Under the pieces are notes generated by a model. The model was not told where the DNA came from. It did no database searches and saw only the letters and a list, made by a program, of their open reading frames with translations. A stretch of 64,000 bases of DNA, taken from NCBI GenBank assembly GCA_001556125.1, contig LSIG01000136.1, forward strand, positions 62,001 to 126,000, given 5' to 3'. Below, in pieces: positions 18,858 to 27,722 of the stretch. Each line of letters starts with the position of its first letter. Within the stretch, counting starts at the first letter, position 1. Position numbers and translations under genes: made by a program. The DNA comes from Rhizobiales bacterium CCH10-E5 (lineage in GTDB: Bacteria > Pseudomonadota > Alphaproteobacteria > Rhizobiales > Beijerinckiaceae).

Positions 18858-19010
18858 GAAAAGCCCGCTGGATCAGGGATTCGACCCGTTTTGCATGAAA
18901 TGCCGCGCCGGCCGACGCAAGGGCACCGGCGCAACACTCGGCGGCAATGAACGCCGTCAACCCTGTCGCCGAAAAGGGCGGCGGGGGTGATTCTTAATCG
19001 GCTCGCCTGT

Positions 19011-19040
19011 CTTGCAAGGGCGAGAACCCCCTCCCTATAT
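19011..19040 (+). promoter_or_regulatory. Putative heat-shock (sigma-32 type) promoter of dnaK
   Basis: CTTGCAA at 19011-19017 and CCTATAT at 19034-19040, separated by 16 bases, match the alphaproteobacterial RpoH consensus (CTTG at -35 and CYTAT at -10). They lie about 150 bp upstream of dnaK in the 331-bp gene-free stretch 18858-19188. No CIRCE-type inverted repeat is seen there. The rest of the stretch shows no open frame with a plausible start. Confidence 0.55.
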
Positions 19041-19188
19041 ACGCCGCCAAGGGGCGGTTTCACGACCGTCTGACGTGGAATGCCGGTTCGTTCGCCGCAA
19101 CAGGTGGGGGCGCACCGGTCCATGGGCCGGGAGGTGGCGATGTCCGTCGCAACCCGGCGATCTGCTCCGTTCAAAAGGGATCCCATCC

Positions 19189-21114
<1,926 letters not shown>

Positions 21115-21141
21115 GCGTTCTTCCTTCTCGACGACGACGTC

Positions 21142-21164
21142 ATGGCCGGGCTTGACCCGGCCAT
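21142..21164. repeat. Short intergenic palindrome, copy 2
   Basis: ATGGCCGGG and its exact complement enclose a CTTGA loop, 27 bp after the dnaK stop. Loop and arms correspond to the element at 15004-15026 in the opposite orientation. It could attenuate read-through from dnaK into dnaJ. Confidence 0.65.
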
Positions 21165-21269
21165 CGCGTTACGGGATGGCGTCGTGACGCAACATTCTCG
21201 TCCATGTCAGGAGCGCCGCCGGCCAGAAGCCAGCGGCGCCGTCTGCAGGGGCGAAGGGGCCGCTGTTTG

Positions 21270-22400
21270 ATGTCCAAGCGCGACTATTACGAAATCCTCG
21301 GCGTCTCGAAAAACGCCAGCGAGGCGGAGCTGAAGAGCGCGTTCCGCAAGCTCGCGATGCAGCGCCATCCCGACCGGCACCCCGGCGACGCGGCGGCCGA
21401 GGCCAAGTTCAAGGAGCTGAACGAGGCCTATCAGGTCCTCTCCGACAGCCAGAAGCGCGGTGCCTATGACCGCTACGGCCACCAGGCCTTCGAGCAGGGC
21501 GGCGGGGGCGGCGGCAACCCAGACTTTTCCGACTTCATGTCGGACATCTTTGATTCCTTCTTCGGCGACGCCCGCCGCGGCGGGCCGCGCGGCGCCAATG
21601 GCCGCGAGCGCGGCGCGGATCTGCGCTACAACCTTGAAATCGGGCTGGAGGATGCCTTCGCCGGCAAGAACGCCTCGATCCGCGTGCCGACCTCGATCGC
21701 CTGCGAGGTCTGCTCGGGGACGGGCGCCAAGCCCGGCTCGAAGTCGCGGCAATGCCCGACCTGCGGCGGCCACGGCAAGGTGCGCGCCAATCAGGGCTTC
21801 TTCTCGGTCGAGCGCACCTGCCCGACCTGCTCGGGGCGCGGCGAGATCATCGACGACCCCTGCAAGAACTGTCATGGCGCCGGCCGCGTCACGCGCGAGC
21901 GCACGCTCTCGGTCAACATTCCCGCCGGCGTCGAGGACGGCACGCGCATCCGCCTCGCCGGCGAGGGCGAGGCGGGCCTGCGCGGCGGACCGGCAGGCGA
22001 CCTCTACATCTTCCTGTCGATCCAGCCGCACGCGATCTTCCAGCGCGACGGGGCGGATCTGTTCTGCCGCGTGCCGATCGGACTGGTGCAGGCGGCGCTC
22101 GGCGGCGAGATCGAGGTGCCGACGCTGACCGGCGAGCAGGCGCGGGTGAAGATCCCCGAAGGCACGCAGACCGGCAAGCAGTTCCGGCTCAAGGGCAAGG
22201 GCATGAGCGTGCTGCGCTCGCGGGAGGTCGGCGACCTCTACATCCAGGTCGTGGTCGAGACGCCGCAGAAGCTCACTGCCCGCCAGCGCGAACTGCTGCA
22301 GGAGTTCGAGCGCGAGAGTTCGGGCGCCACCCATCCCGAGGCCGCCGGCTTCTTCGGCCGGGTCAAGGACTTCCTCGGCGGCATCGGCGGGACCGCCTGA
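21270..22400 (+). CDS. dnaJ: Chaperone protein DnaJ (Hsp40)
   Basis: 376-aa class I J-protein. The J domain (residues 1-70) contains the HPD tripeptide in [10 protein letters not shown], a Gly-rich linker follows, and four CxxCxGxG zinc repeats span about residues 145-210 ([32 protein letters not shown]). The C-terminal substrate-binding domains follow. It stimulates DnaK ATPase and delivers substrates. GAAGGGGC lies about 9 nt upstream of the ATG at 21270; an earlier in-frame ATG adds non-conserved sequence. Confidence 0.97.
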   Translation: MSKRDYYEILGVSKNASEAELKSAFRKLAMQRHPDRHPGDAAAEAKFKELNEAYQVLSDSQKRGAYDRYGHQAFEQGGGGGGNPDFSDFMSDIFDSFFGDARRGGPRGANGRERGADLRYNLEIGLEDAFAGKNASIRVPTSIACEVCSGTGAKPGSKSRQCPTCGGHGKVRANQGFFSVERTCPTCSGRGEIIDDPCKNCHGAGRVTRERTLSVNIPAGVEDGTRIRLAGEGEAGLRGGPAGDLYIFLSIQPHAIFQRDGADLFCRVPIGLVQAALGGEIEVPTLTGEQARVKIPEGTQTGKQFRLKGKGMSVLRSREVGDLYIQVVVETPQKLTARQRELLQEFERESSGATHPEAAGFFGRVKDFLGGIGGTA

Positions 22401-22445
22401 GACGCATAGCGGTCGGCAAAAACCGTCGGCTTCAACCCACAGCAA

Positions 22446-22471
22446 AACGGGCCGCCTTTCGGCGGCCCGTT
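22446..22471. terminator. Bidirectional terminator between dnaJ and csbD
   Basis: An 11-bp stem (AACGGGCCGCC and its complement) with a TTTC loop lies between the convergent dnaJ and CsbD genes. Read on the minus strand it ends in a GTTTTG tract, so it should terminate the CsbD transcript well. On the plus strand the following TTCTC is a weaker tract for dnaJ. Confidence 0.8.
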
Positions 22472-22493
22472 CTCGGTCAGGCTCTGATCGCGA

Positions 22494-22685
22494 TCAGGCC
22501 TTGTCGACCACTTTCTTGACGGCGTCCTTGCCCTTGCCGAGCGCCTGCTGGGCCTCGCCCTTGCGCTCCTGAGCGAAGCCCTCGGCCTCCAGCTCGGGCT
22601 TGTCCAGCGCCTTGCCGGCGGCCTGCTTGACGTTGCCGGCGGCTTCGTTGGCCATGCCCTTGATCTTGTCCATGGTGCTGCCCAT
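22494..22685 (-). CDS. CsbD family stress-response protein
   Basis: 63-aa hydrophilic, Lys/Ala/Glu-rich protein with the CsbD signature pattern MDKIKGMANEAAGNVKQ and a repeat of Gly-Lys-rich helices. Family members are induced by general stress; their biochemical role is unknown. AGAAGGA lies 8 nt upstream of the ATG at 22685, which decides the start over an upstream in-frame ATG. Confidence 0.88.
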   Translation of the reverse strand: MGSTMDKIKGMANEAAGNVKQAAGKALDKPELEAEGFAQERKGEAQQALGKGKDAVKKVVDKA

Positions 22686-22781
22686 CGTCTTGATCCTTCT
22701 GTTGAATTTCGTGCCGCCCCCGCGGCGTCGCTTCAACAACCGGCGACCCTGCGGAAGGTTCCGGAGGAAATTCGCAGGCTT

Positions 22782-23603
22782 TCAGGGTTCACTCGCACGT
22801 CGCGCCGCGGCCATCGCCCGCAAGGCTGCGGCCGTCTCTGCATCGGCCGGGAAGAAGGTTTCGAGCGCCAGTTCGGACAGGGTGATGTCGACCGGCGTGC
22901 CGAAGACGGTCGTGGTCGAGATGAAGGACAGGATTGTCTCGCCGACGCGCAGCCGCAGCGGTACCGCGATCGCCGCCTCATCCGCTGACGGCCCATCGGA
23001 CTGCGTGTTGGGCAGCGCGGGATAGCCGAGCAGTTCGGCCAGCAGATCCACGAGAACGGGGTCGGCCGCGATCCGGACCTGCTGGCGGAGCCGCGCCACG
23101 AGATGGCCGCGCCATTCGGCCCCGTTGAGGACCACCGGAGCCAGTCCACCCGGATGCAGCGCGAGCCGCAGGACATTGACGGGCGGCCGCAGCAGATCGG
23201 CGTTCTGCACCAGCGCCAGCAGCGGGCCGACCGCCGCATTGGCGGAGAGCAGCGTCCAGTGCCGGTCCACAGCGAGCGCGGGACAGGGATCGTGTCCCGC
23301 CAGGATGAGATCGATGGCGGATTTCGCGGCCTGCAATGCCGGATCCTCCAGCGTCCGCTCCAGATAGACCGGCGCGTAGCCCGCCGCGAGCAGCAGCGCG
23401 TTGCGCTCGCGCAGGGGCACGCCGAGATGCTCCGCCAGCAGCAGGACCATGTCGCGGCTTGGCTGGGAGCGGCCGCTCTCCACGAAGGAGAGGTGCTTCT
23501 GCGAGATCTCCGCCTCGAGGGCGAGGTCGAGCTGGCTGAGACGGCGCTGCTGACGCCAGTCACGGATCAGGGGGCCGATGGCTGCACTGCGGTGGCTGTT
23601 CAT
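22782..23603 (-). CDS. XRE-family transcriptional regulator with MmyB-like ligand domain
   Basis: 273-aa regulator. An N-terminal Cro/C1 helix-turn-helix (about residues 10-65, with RLSQLDLALEAEISQKHLS and ESGRSQPSRDM) is followed by a C-terminal domain of the MmyB-like type found in actinobacterial and proteobacterial regulators. These bind small hydrophobic ligands in studied cases. The start ATG at 23603 is 132 bp from the divergent gene at 23736, a small membrane protein, which is the most likely target along with autoregulation. Confidence 0.85.
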   Translation of the reverse strand: MNSHRSAAIGPLIRDWRQQRRLSQLDLALEAEISQKHLSFVESGRSQPSRDMVLLLAEHLGVPLRERNALLLAAGYAPVYLERTLEDPALQAAKSAIDLILAGHDPCPALAVDRHWTLLSANAAVGPLLALVQNADLLRPPVNVLRLALHPGGLAPVVLNGAEWRGHLVARLRQQVRIAADPVLVDLLAELLGYPALPNTQSDGPSADEAAIAVPLRLRVGETILSFISTTTVFGTPVDITLSELALETFFPADAETAAALRAMAAARRASEP

Positions 23604-23735
23604 GGGGGCACGCTACCCAGCCTCCGGCGCGGTTCCAATTACCTCGCGCTTAATCGACCGCCTGACTTGCGCCCGTCACCCTGTCTCCATCCAAGCCGAG
23701 GTGCCCTCGCGGCGCCTCTCAACAGGGAGACCCCG

Positions 23736-24143
23736 ATGACGATGATCCAATCCTCGCCGCTGCTGCGCGGCGCTCTCGCGCTCGATGCCGCCGCGTGCGC
23801 CAGCATGGGCTTGCTGCTGAGCTTCGCAGCCACGGCGCTGTCCCATCCGTTTGGCCTGCCGGAGCCGCTGCTGCGAGGCGTCGGCCTCCTGCTGCTGCCC
23901 TGCGCGGCGCTGCTGGGCTGGCTCTCCCGCCGGCCGGAGTTGCCCCGACTGGCGGTTCTCGCCGTGATCGGCCTCAATCTGATCTGGATCGCCGACAGCC
24001 TGCTGCTGCTGGCCGGCGGATGGTTCGCACCGACCGGCCTCGGCGTGGCCTTCTTGTTGGCCCAGGCCGCCGCCGTGCTCGCCGTGACCATGGCCGAGGC
24101 GGTCGGCCTCGGCCGGTCGGTCCCGCAAGGGAAGCTGGCCTGA
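23736..24143 (+). CDS. Small four-helix membrane protein, unknown function
   Basis: 135-aa protein with four hydrophobic segments (about residues 10-33, 46-62, 70-92 and 100-122). A short Arg-containing loop lies between helices two and three (LSRRPELPR). AGGGAGA 6 nt upstream fixes the ATG at 23736; further upstream sequence in this frame is antisense to the regulator gene. No family is recognised with confidence. Divergence from the XRE/MmyB regulator suggests that regulator controls it. Confidence 0.75.
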   Translation: MTMIQSSPLLRGALALDAAACASMGLLLSFAATALSHPFGLPEPLLRGVGLLLLPCAALLGWLSRRPELPRLAVLAVIGLNLIWIADSLLLLAGGWFAPTGLGVAFLLAQAAAVLAVTMAEAVGLGRSVPQGKLA

Positions 24144-24160
24144 GGGGTATCATCCTCCAC

Positions 24161-24196
24161 AAAAAAATGCCCCGGATGCGCGTCGCATCCGGGGCA
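24161..24196 (-). terminator. Rho-independent terminator of the metNIQ operon
   Basis: A 13-bp stem (TGCCCCGGATGCG and its complement) with a CGT loop is followed, on the minus strand, by a run of seven T. It lies 40 bp beyond the metQ stop. Confidence 0.9.
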
Positions 24197-24235
24197 GGCG
24201 CCTGGCGAGATGAGAGCCAGGTGGGAGGAACGGGG

Positions 24236-25036
24236 TTACCAGCCGGCGAGCACGTTGCCCTTGAAGCGCTCGGCGACGAAGGCCTTGATCTCCGGCGACT
24301 GATAGGTCTCGACCAGCGTCTTGACCCAGGGCTTGTCCTTGTCGGCAGCGCGGACCGCGATGACGTTCACATAGGGCCCCTTCGGATCCTCGCGCAGGAT
24401 CGCCGAGGTCGGCTCGATCTTGGCGTCGACGGCGTAGTTGGTGTTGATCGCGGCGGCGGCGACATCGGTGAGGGTACGCGGGGTCTGCGCCGCCTCGACC
24501 TCGACGAATTTCAGCTTCTTGGGGTTGGCGACGATGTCGATCGGACCCGGCTTGAAGCCGACTCCGTCCCGCAGCTTGATCACGCCCTTGTCCTGCAGCA
24601 GCAGCAGCGAGCGGCCGCCATTGGTCGGGTCGTTCTGGATTGCGATCGAGGACCCGTCCGGCACATCGGCCCAGCTCTTGTACTTGGAAGAATAGATGCC
24701 GAGCGGGAAGTTCACGGTGAGGCCGACGCTGACGATCTTGAAGCCGCGATCCTTCACCTGGTTGTCGAGATAGGGCTGGTTCTGGAAGGAGTTGGCCTCC
24801 AGCTCGCCGGCGTCGAGCGCCTGATTGGGCACGACATAGTCGGAGAACTCGACGATCTTGAGATCGATGCCCTTCTTGGCGAGCAGCGGCTTCACCTGTT
24901 CGAGGATTTCGGCATGGGGGCCGGGCGAGACGCCGATGCGAACGATCTCCGGGGTCTGGGCGAGCCCGGGGACGGCGAGGGTAAGCGCGGCGAGTGCGGT
25001 CGCGGCCAGAGCGGTACGGCGGGTGAGGATGGTCAT
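24236..25036 (-). CDS. metQ: MetQ/NlpA family methionine-binding protein
   Basis: 266-aa periplasmic substrate-binding protein. After a signal peptide (TRRTALAATALAALTLA, cleavage near LAQ|TP) it shows the NlpA-family blocks VRIGVSPGPHAEILE, DLKIVEFSDYVVPNQALD, and NSFQNQPYLD. The fold binds methionine for the MetNI importer. Unlike E. coli MetQ there is no lipobox cysteine, so the protein should be soluble in the periplasm rather than lipid-anchored; the twin Arg could suggest Tat export. It is the last gene of the operon, separated from metI by a 178-bp stretch holding a large palindrome. Confidence 0.9.
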   Translation of the reverse strand: MTILTRRTALAATALAALTLAVPGLAQTPEIVRIGVSPGPHAEILEQVKPLLAKKGIDLKIVEFSDYVVPNQALDAGELEANSFQNQPYLDNQVKDRGFKIVSVGLTVNFPLGIYSSKYKSWADVPDGSSIAIQNDPTNGGRSLLLLQDKGVIKLRDGVGFKPGPIDIVANPKKLKFVEVEAAQTPRTLTDVAAAAINTNYAVDAKIEPTSAILREDPKGPYVNVIAVRAADKDKPWVKTLVETYQSPEIKAFVAERFKGNVLAGW

Positions 25037-25070
25037 GCGGTCGGTTCCTTCAGTTGGGATGGGTATCGCT

Positions 25071-25192
25071 CAGCCCTCATCCTGAGGAGCCGCGGCACGC
25101 GGCGTCTCGAAGGATGCTCCAGCTTGCGCGGGAGCCTCCTGGAGAATCCTTCGAGACGCGCTCCTGCTGAGCGCTCCTCAGGATGAGGGCTG
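25071..25192. repeat. Large palindromic intergenic element between metI and metQ
   Basis: A 122-bp imperfect palindrome. The outer arms CAGCCCTCATCCTGAGGAGC (25071-25090) and its exact complement (25173-25192) enclose a second perfect pair, GCGTCTCGAAGGAT (25102-25115) and its complement (25146-25159), around a GC-rich centre. This composition matches the dispersed intergenic palindromes known in Bradyrhizobium and relatives. Within the operon it would fold into a long mRNA hairpin separating metI from metQ and may set their relative expression. Confidence 0.85.
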
Positions 25193-25214
25193 AAGGCGGG
25201 TTGAGTGGTGTGGT

Positions 25215-25895
25215 TCAGGCGTGGCGCAGGCGCTTGTTGAGCCGGCGGGCGAGATGGTCGCCGATCGTCTGGACGGTCTGGACGAGGACGATGAGGACGG
25301 CGACGACGGCGGCCATGACCTCGGGCATGAAGCGCTGGTAGCCGTAGCGAATGCCGAGATCGCCGAGCCCGCCGCCGCCGACCGCGCCGACCATGGCCGA
25401 GAAGCCGATCAGGCTGACGATGGCCAGCGTCAGGCCGAGCGCGATGGCCGGCAGCGCCTCGGGCACCAGCACCTTGCGGACGATCTGCAGCGGCGTCGCC
25501 CCCATCGCGCGGGCGGCCTCGACGAGGCCCTGGTCGACCTCGCGGATGGCGCCCTCGATCAGGCGGGCGATGAACGGCGTCGCGGCCACGGTCAGCGGCA
25601 CGATCGCGGCCTGGGTGCCGATCGAGGTGCCGGCGATCAACCGGGTGAAGGGGATGATCGCGACGACGAGGATGATGAAAGGGGTCGAGCGCGTGGCGTT
25701 GACCAGCGTCCCGAGCACCGTGTTGAGGACCGGAGCCGCGAAGAGTTCGCCGCGCTTGCTGGTGGCGAGGAAGACGCCGAGCGGCAGGCCGAGCACCGTG
25801 CCGAGGCCGGCGGCGACCGCGACCATCTGCAGCGTGTCGAGCGTCGCCTGCAGGATCAGCGCAGCGATCTGGGGCGAGATGATCTCAGGAAACAT
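25215..25895 (-). CDS. metI: Methionine ABC transporter permease
   Basis: 226-aa permease with five predicted membrane helices. It contains the MetI blocks NATRSTPFIILVV and the EAA loop VEAARAMGATPLQIVRKVLVPEALP that contacts MetN. The ATG at 25895 has GGAGG 9 nt upstream and overlaps the end of metN by 11 bp, indicating translational coupling. It forms the membrane channel of the methionine importer. Confidence 0.95.
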   Translation of the reverse strand: MFPEIISPQIAALILQATLDTLQMVAVAAGLGTVLGLPLGVFLATSKRGELFAAPVLNTVLGTLVNATRSTPFIILVVAIIPFTRLIAGTSIGTQAAIVPLTVAATPFIARLIEGAIREVDQGLVEAARAMGATPLQIVRKVLVPEALPAIALGLTLAIVSLIGFSAMVGAVGGGGLGDLGIRYGYQRFMPEVMAAVVAVLIVLVQTVQTIGDHLARRLNKRLRHA

Positions 25896-26994
25896 GGCCG
25901 ATGACCTCCGCCTTGAGTTCCAGGCCGTTGAGCGCGCCGAGCACGGCGGCGAGCTCGGGATCGCGCGTCGGCACCGAGACGAGCAGGCTGCCGAATGGCT
26001 TGCCGGCGATGGCGTCGATACGGCCGGCGAGGATGTTGACGTCGACGCCGATGGTTGAGCTGAGCCGGCTGATGACCGGAGCCGTGGCATTCTCGCCGGT
26101 GAAGGTGATGCGCAGCACGGTCTGGTCGCCGGGCCGGGCCTCCTGGCGGATGCGCCCTTCCAGATAAGCCGGCAGCTCGACGCCGGTGACAGCCTCGACG
26201 AAGCGCGCCGTGGTCGGATGCTGCGGACGCGTCAGCACCGAGAAGACATCGCCCTCCTCGACGATGCGGCCGCCTTCGATCACCGCGACGCGATCGCAGA
26301 TCTCCTTGATCACCGGAATCTCATGGGTGATCAGGAGGATGGTGATGCCGAGATCGCGGTTGACCTGTCGCAGCAGCGCCAGGATCGACTTCGTCGTCTC
26401 GGGGTCGAGCGCCGACGTCGCCTCATCGCAGAGCAGCACTTTCGGGTCGGTGGCGAGCGCGCGGGCGATGCCGACGCGCTGCTTCTGGCCGCCGGAAAGC
26501 TCGGCCGGATAGCGCCCGCGCTTGTCGGCGAGGCCGACGAGATCGAGCAGCCGGGTGACCTTGTCCTCGATCTCCGCCTTCGGCGTGCCGGCGATCTCGA
26601 GCGGCAGCGCGACATTGGCGAAGACCGTGCGCGAGGACAGCAGGTTGAAGTGCTGGAAGATCATGCCGGTCGCCCGCCGGCGGCTGCGCCAGCCGGCTTC
26701 GGTGAGGCCGGTGACGTCCTCGCCCTCGATCAGGAGGCGGCCGGAGGTCGCGCGCTCCAGGCCATTGACCAGGCGAATCATGGTCGACTTGCCGGCGCCC
26801 GAGCGGCCGATCACGCCGACGATGGCGCCCTTGGGGACGTCGAGATCGATGCCGGACAGCGCAGCCACAGCGCCCTGCCCGTCGCGGGACGGGTAGGTCT
26901 TGCCGATCTGCGCGAAGCGGATGATCGGCGGGCGATGATCCGGCGCAGGGCCGGCCCCGACGCGAAAGGCGTCGGGCTTCACAAGAGCGTTCAT
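25885..26994 (-). CDS. metN: Methionine ABC transporter ATP-binding protein
   Basis: 369-aa ATPase. Walker A GRSGAGKS spans residues 63-70, followed by the Q-loop MIFQHFNLL, signature LSGGQKQRVG, Walker B VLLCDEATSALD and switch His in ITHEIPV. The C-terminal NIL domain (about residues 290-365, FTGENATAPVISRLSS) allosterically binds methionine and inhibits transport in characterised MetN. An N-terminal extension of about 25 residues precedes the ATPase core. GAGGT lies close upstream of the ATG at 26994. The preceding 86-aa gene ends 7 bp upstream. Confidence 0.95.
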   Translation of the reverse strand: MNALVKPDAFRVGAGPAPDHRPPIIRFAQIGKTYPSRDGQGAVAALSGIDLDVPKGAIVGVIGRSGAGKSTMIRLVNGLERATSGRLLIEGEDVTGLTEAGWRSRRRATGMIFQHFNLLSSRTVFANVALPLEIAGTPKAEIEDKVTRLLDLVGLADKRGRYPAELSGGQKQRVGIARALATDPKVLLCDEATSALDPETTKSILALLRQVNRDLGITILLITHEIPVIKEICDRVAVIEGGRIVEEGDVFSVLTRPQHPTTARFVEAVTGVELPAYLEGRIRQEARPGDQTVLRITFTGENATAPVISRLSSTIGVDVNILAGRIDAIAGKPFGSLLVSVPTRDPELAAVLGALNGLELKAEVIGHVS

Positions 26995-27001
26995 GGGGAC
27001 C

Positions 27002-27262
27002 TCAGGACGGGATGCGGCCGGCGCGGCGCGGCGGCGAGGCCAACTGCCGGGCCGCCCTTTCGGCGGCACCCGGCGTGGCGAAGCGATGACCCTCGAGTGC
27101 ATCGAAGGCGGAGGCGGCGGAAATGAAGGTGAAGAAGCGCTCCTCGCCGCGCCGGCTGACGAGACCGGCCTGGGTCTCGCCGATCTCGATGACATAGGCC
27201 TGCTGGCTGCGCGGCGGCTGGCCCTGCTCGGGCCGGCCCGCACCGGAAAGACTGGCATTCAT
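27002..27262 (-). CDS. Small protein of unknown function heading the met operon
   Basis: 86-aa protein with a core YVIEIGETQAGLVSRRG then FFTFISAASAFDALEGHRFATP and an Ala/Arg helix. This looks like a compact beta-rich fold with a C-terminal helix, seen in several small Hyphomicrobiales hypotheticals. GGAG lies 7 nt upstream of the ATG at 27262. Only 7 bp separate it from metN, and it lies downstream of the SAM-II riboswitch, so it is probably co-regulated with methionine uptake. No function can be assigned. Confidence 0.65.
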   Translation of the reverse strand: MNASLSGAGRPEQGQPPRSQQAYVIEIGETQAGLVSRRGEERFFTFISAASAFDALEGHRFATPGAAERAARQLASPPRRAGRIPS

Positions 27263-27341
27263 GACGGAACTCCCGCCGCATCCGCGGCGCTGCTGGACAT
27301 CGGGGACTTTCGGAAAGCTCGCCTGGCGAGCGTCTCGACGG

Positions 27342-27404
27342 TCAGAGTCGACAGCGGCCGGATTCGGTGCGGGCGAGGGCGGGACGCAAGGTCGTGTCGA
27401 TCAT
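27342..27404 (-). CDS. Candidate 20-codon leader ORF downstream of the riboswitch
   Basis: ATG at 27404 is preceded by AGGAG with 7-nt spacing, the best ribosome site in this leader. It opens a 20-codon frame (MIDTTLRPALA at the start, GRCRL at the end) closed by TGA at 27342-27344. It lies 40 bp after the riboswitch and 79 bp before the 86-aa gene. Its position suggests a regulatory leader peptide; the frame has one Cys codon near its end and no internal Met. Too short for homology-based support. Confidence 0.4.
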   Translation of the reverse strand: MIDTTLRPALARTESGRCRL

Positions 27405-27443
27405 GTTCGTCTCCTGTCGATGGAGCCCACGACCGCGTCGTGG

Positions 27444-27497
27444 CGCTTTAGCGTTTGGTGACGCGGCGCAAGCTGCTCGCTCAAATCCCCGCGGTCG
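27444..27497 (-). ncRNA. SAM-II riboswitch (metA/SAM-alpha class)
   Basis: The minus strand carries the conserved blocks of SAM-II RNAs in order: a P1 5' arm CGCGG, then GATTTGA, the GCTTGC loop block, the P1 3' arm CCGCG, and the A-rich AAACGCTAAAG segment that forms the pseudoknot. P1 can form five base pairs. SAM-II aptamers bind S-adenosylmethionine and repress methionine genes in alphaproteobacteria. Here the aptamer precedes a leader ORF, a small gene and metNIQ. A 7-bp hairpin (CCACGAC, GCG, GTCGTGG) directly downstream could belong to the expression platform. Confidence 0.85.
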
Positions 27498-27521
27498 CCG
27501 GGCCAAGCCGACGACACAGTC

Positions 27522-27550
27522 AAGATGATGCGATGCGTCCTGTTTGTCAA
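27522..27550 (-). promoter_or_regulatory. Putative promoter of the riboswitch-met operon
   Basis: On the minus strand a perfect TTGACA (27550-27545) is followed 17 nt later by CATCTT (27527-27522). The -10 box is poor, but the predicted start, 25-30 bp upstream of the aptamer, is well placed. The remaining 27551-27722 up to coaBC holds no gene that I can support. Confidence 0.45.
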
Positions 27551-27722
27551 CTCGATCGTTCTTTTAAAGAAACATGCGAGCACGAGGCCCGGCTGTCCTG
27601 ACCGCCCCGCCGTGGAGGAAATTCTTCTCTGCCGGTCGATTTCAGGCGGTCGCGCGAGGTGACGCCGCGGCATGACAGGCGCCCCCCTGCGGTGCTAGGA
27701 AGCAGCGTCCCGGGGTCCAGGA

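Noticed and set aside
27401..27673. 90-codon minus-strand frame over the leader region upstream of the met operon
   Set aside because: It would run straight through the SAM-II aptamer and has no ribosome site; the RNA element explains the conservation pattern better.
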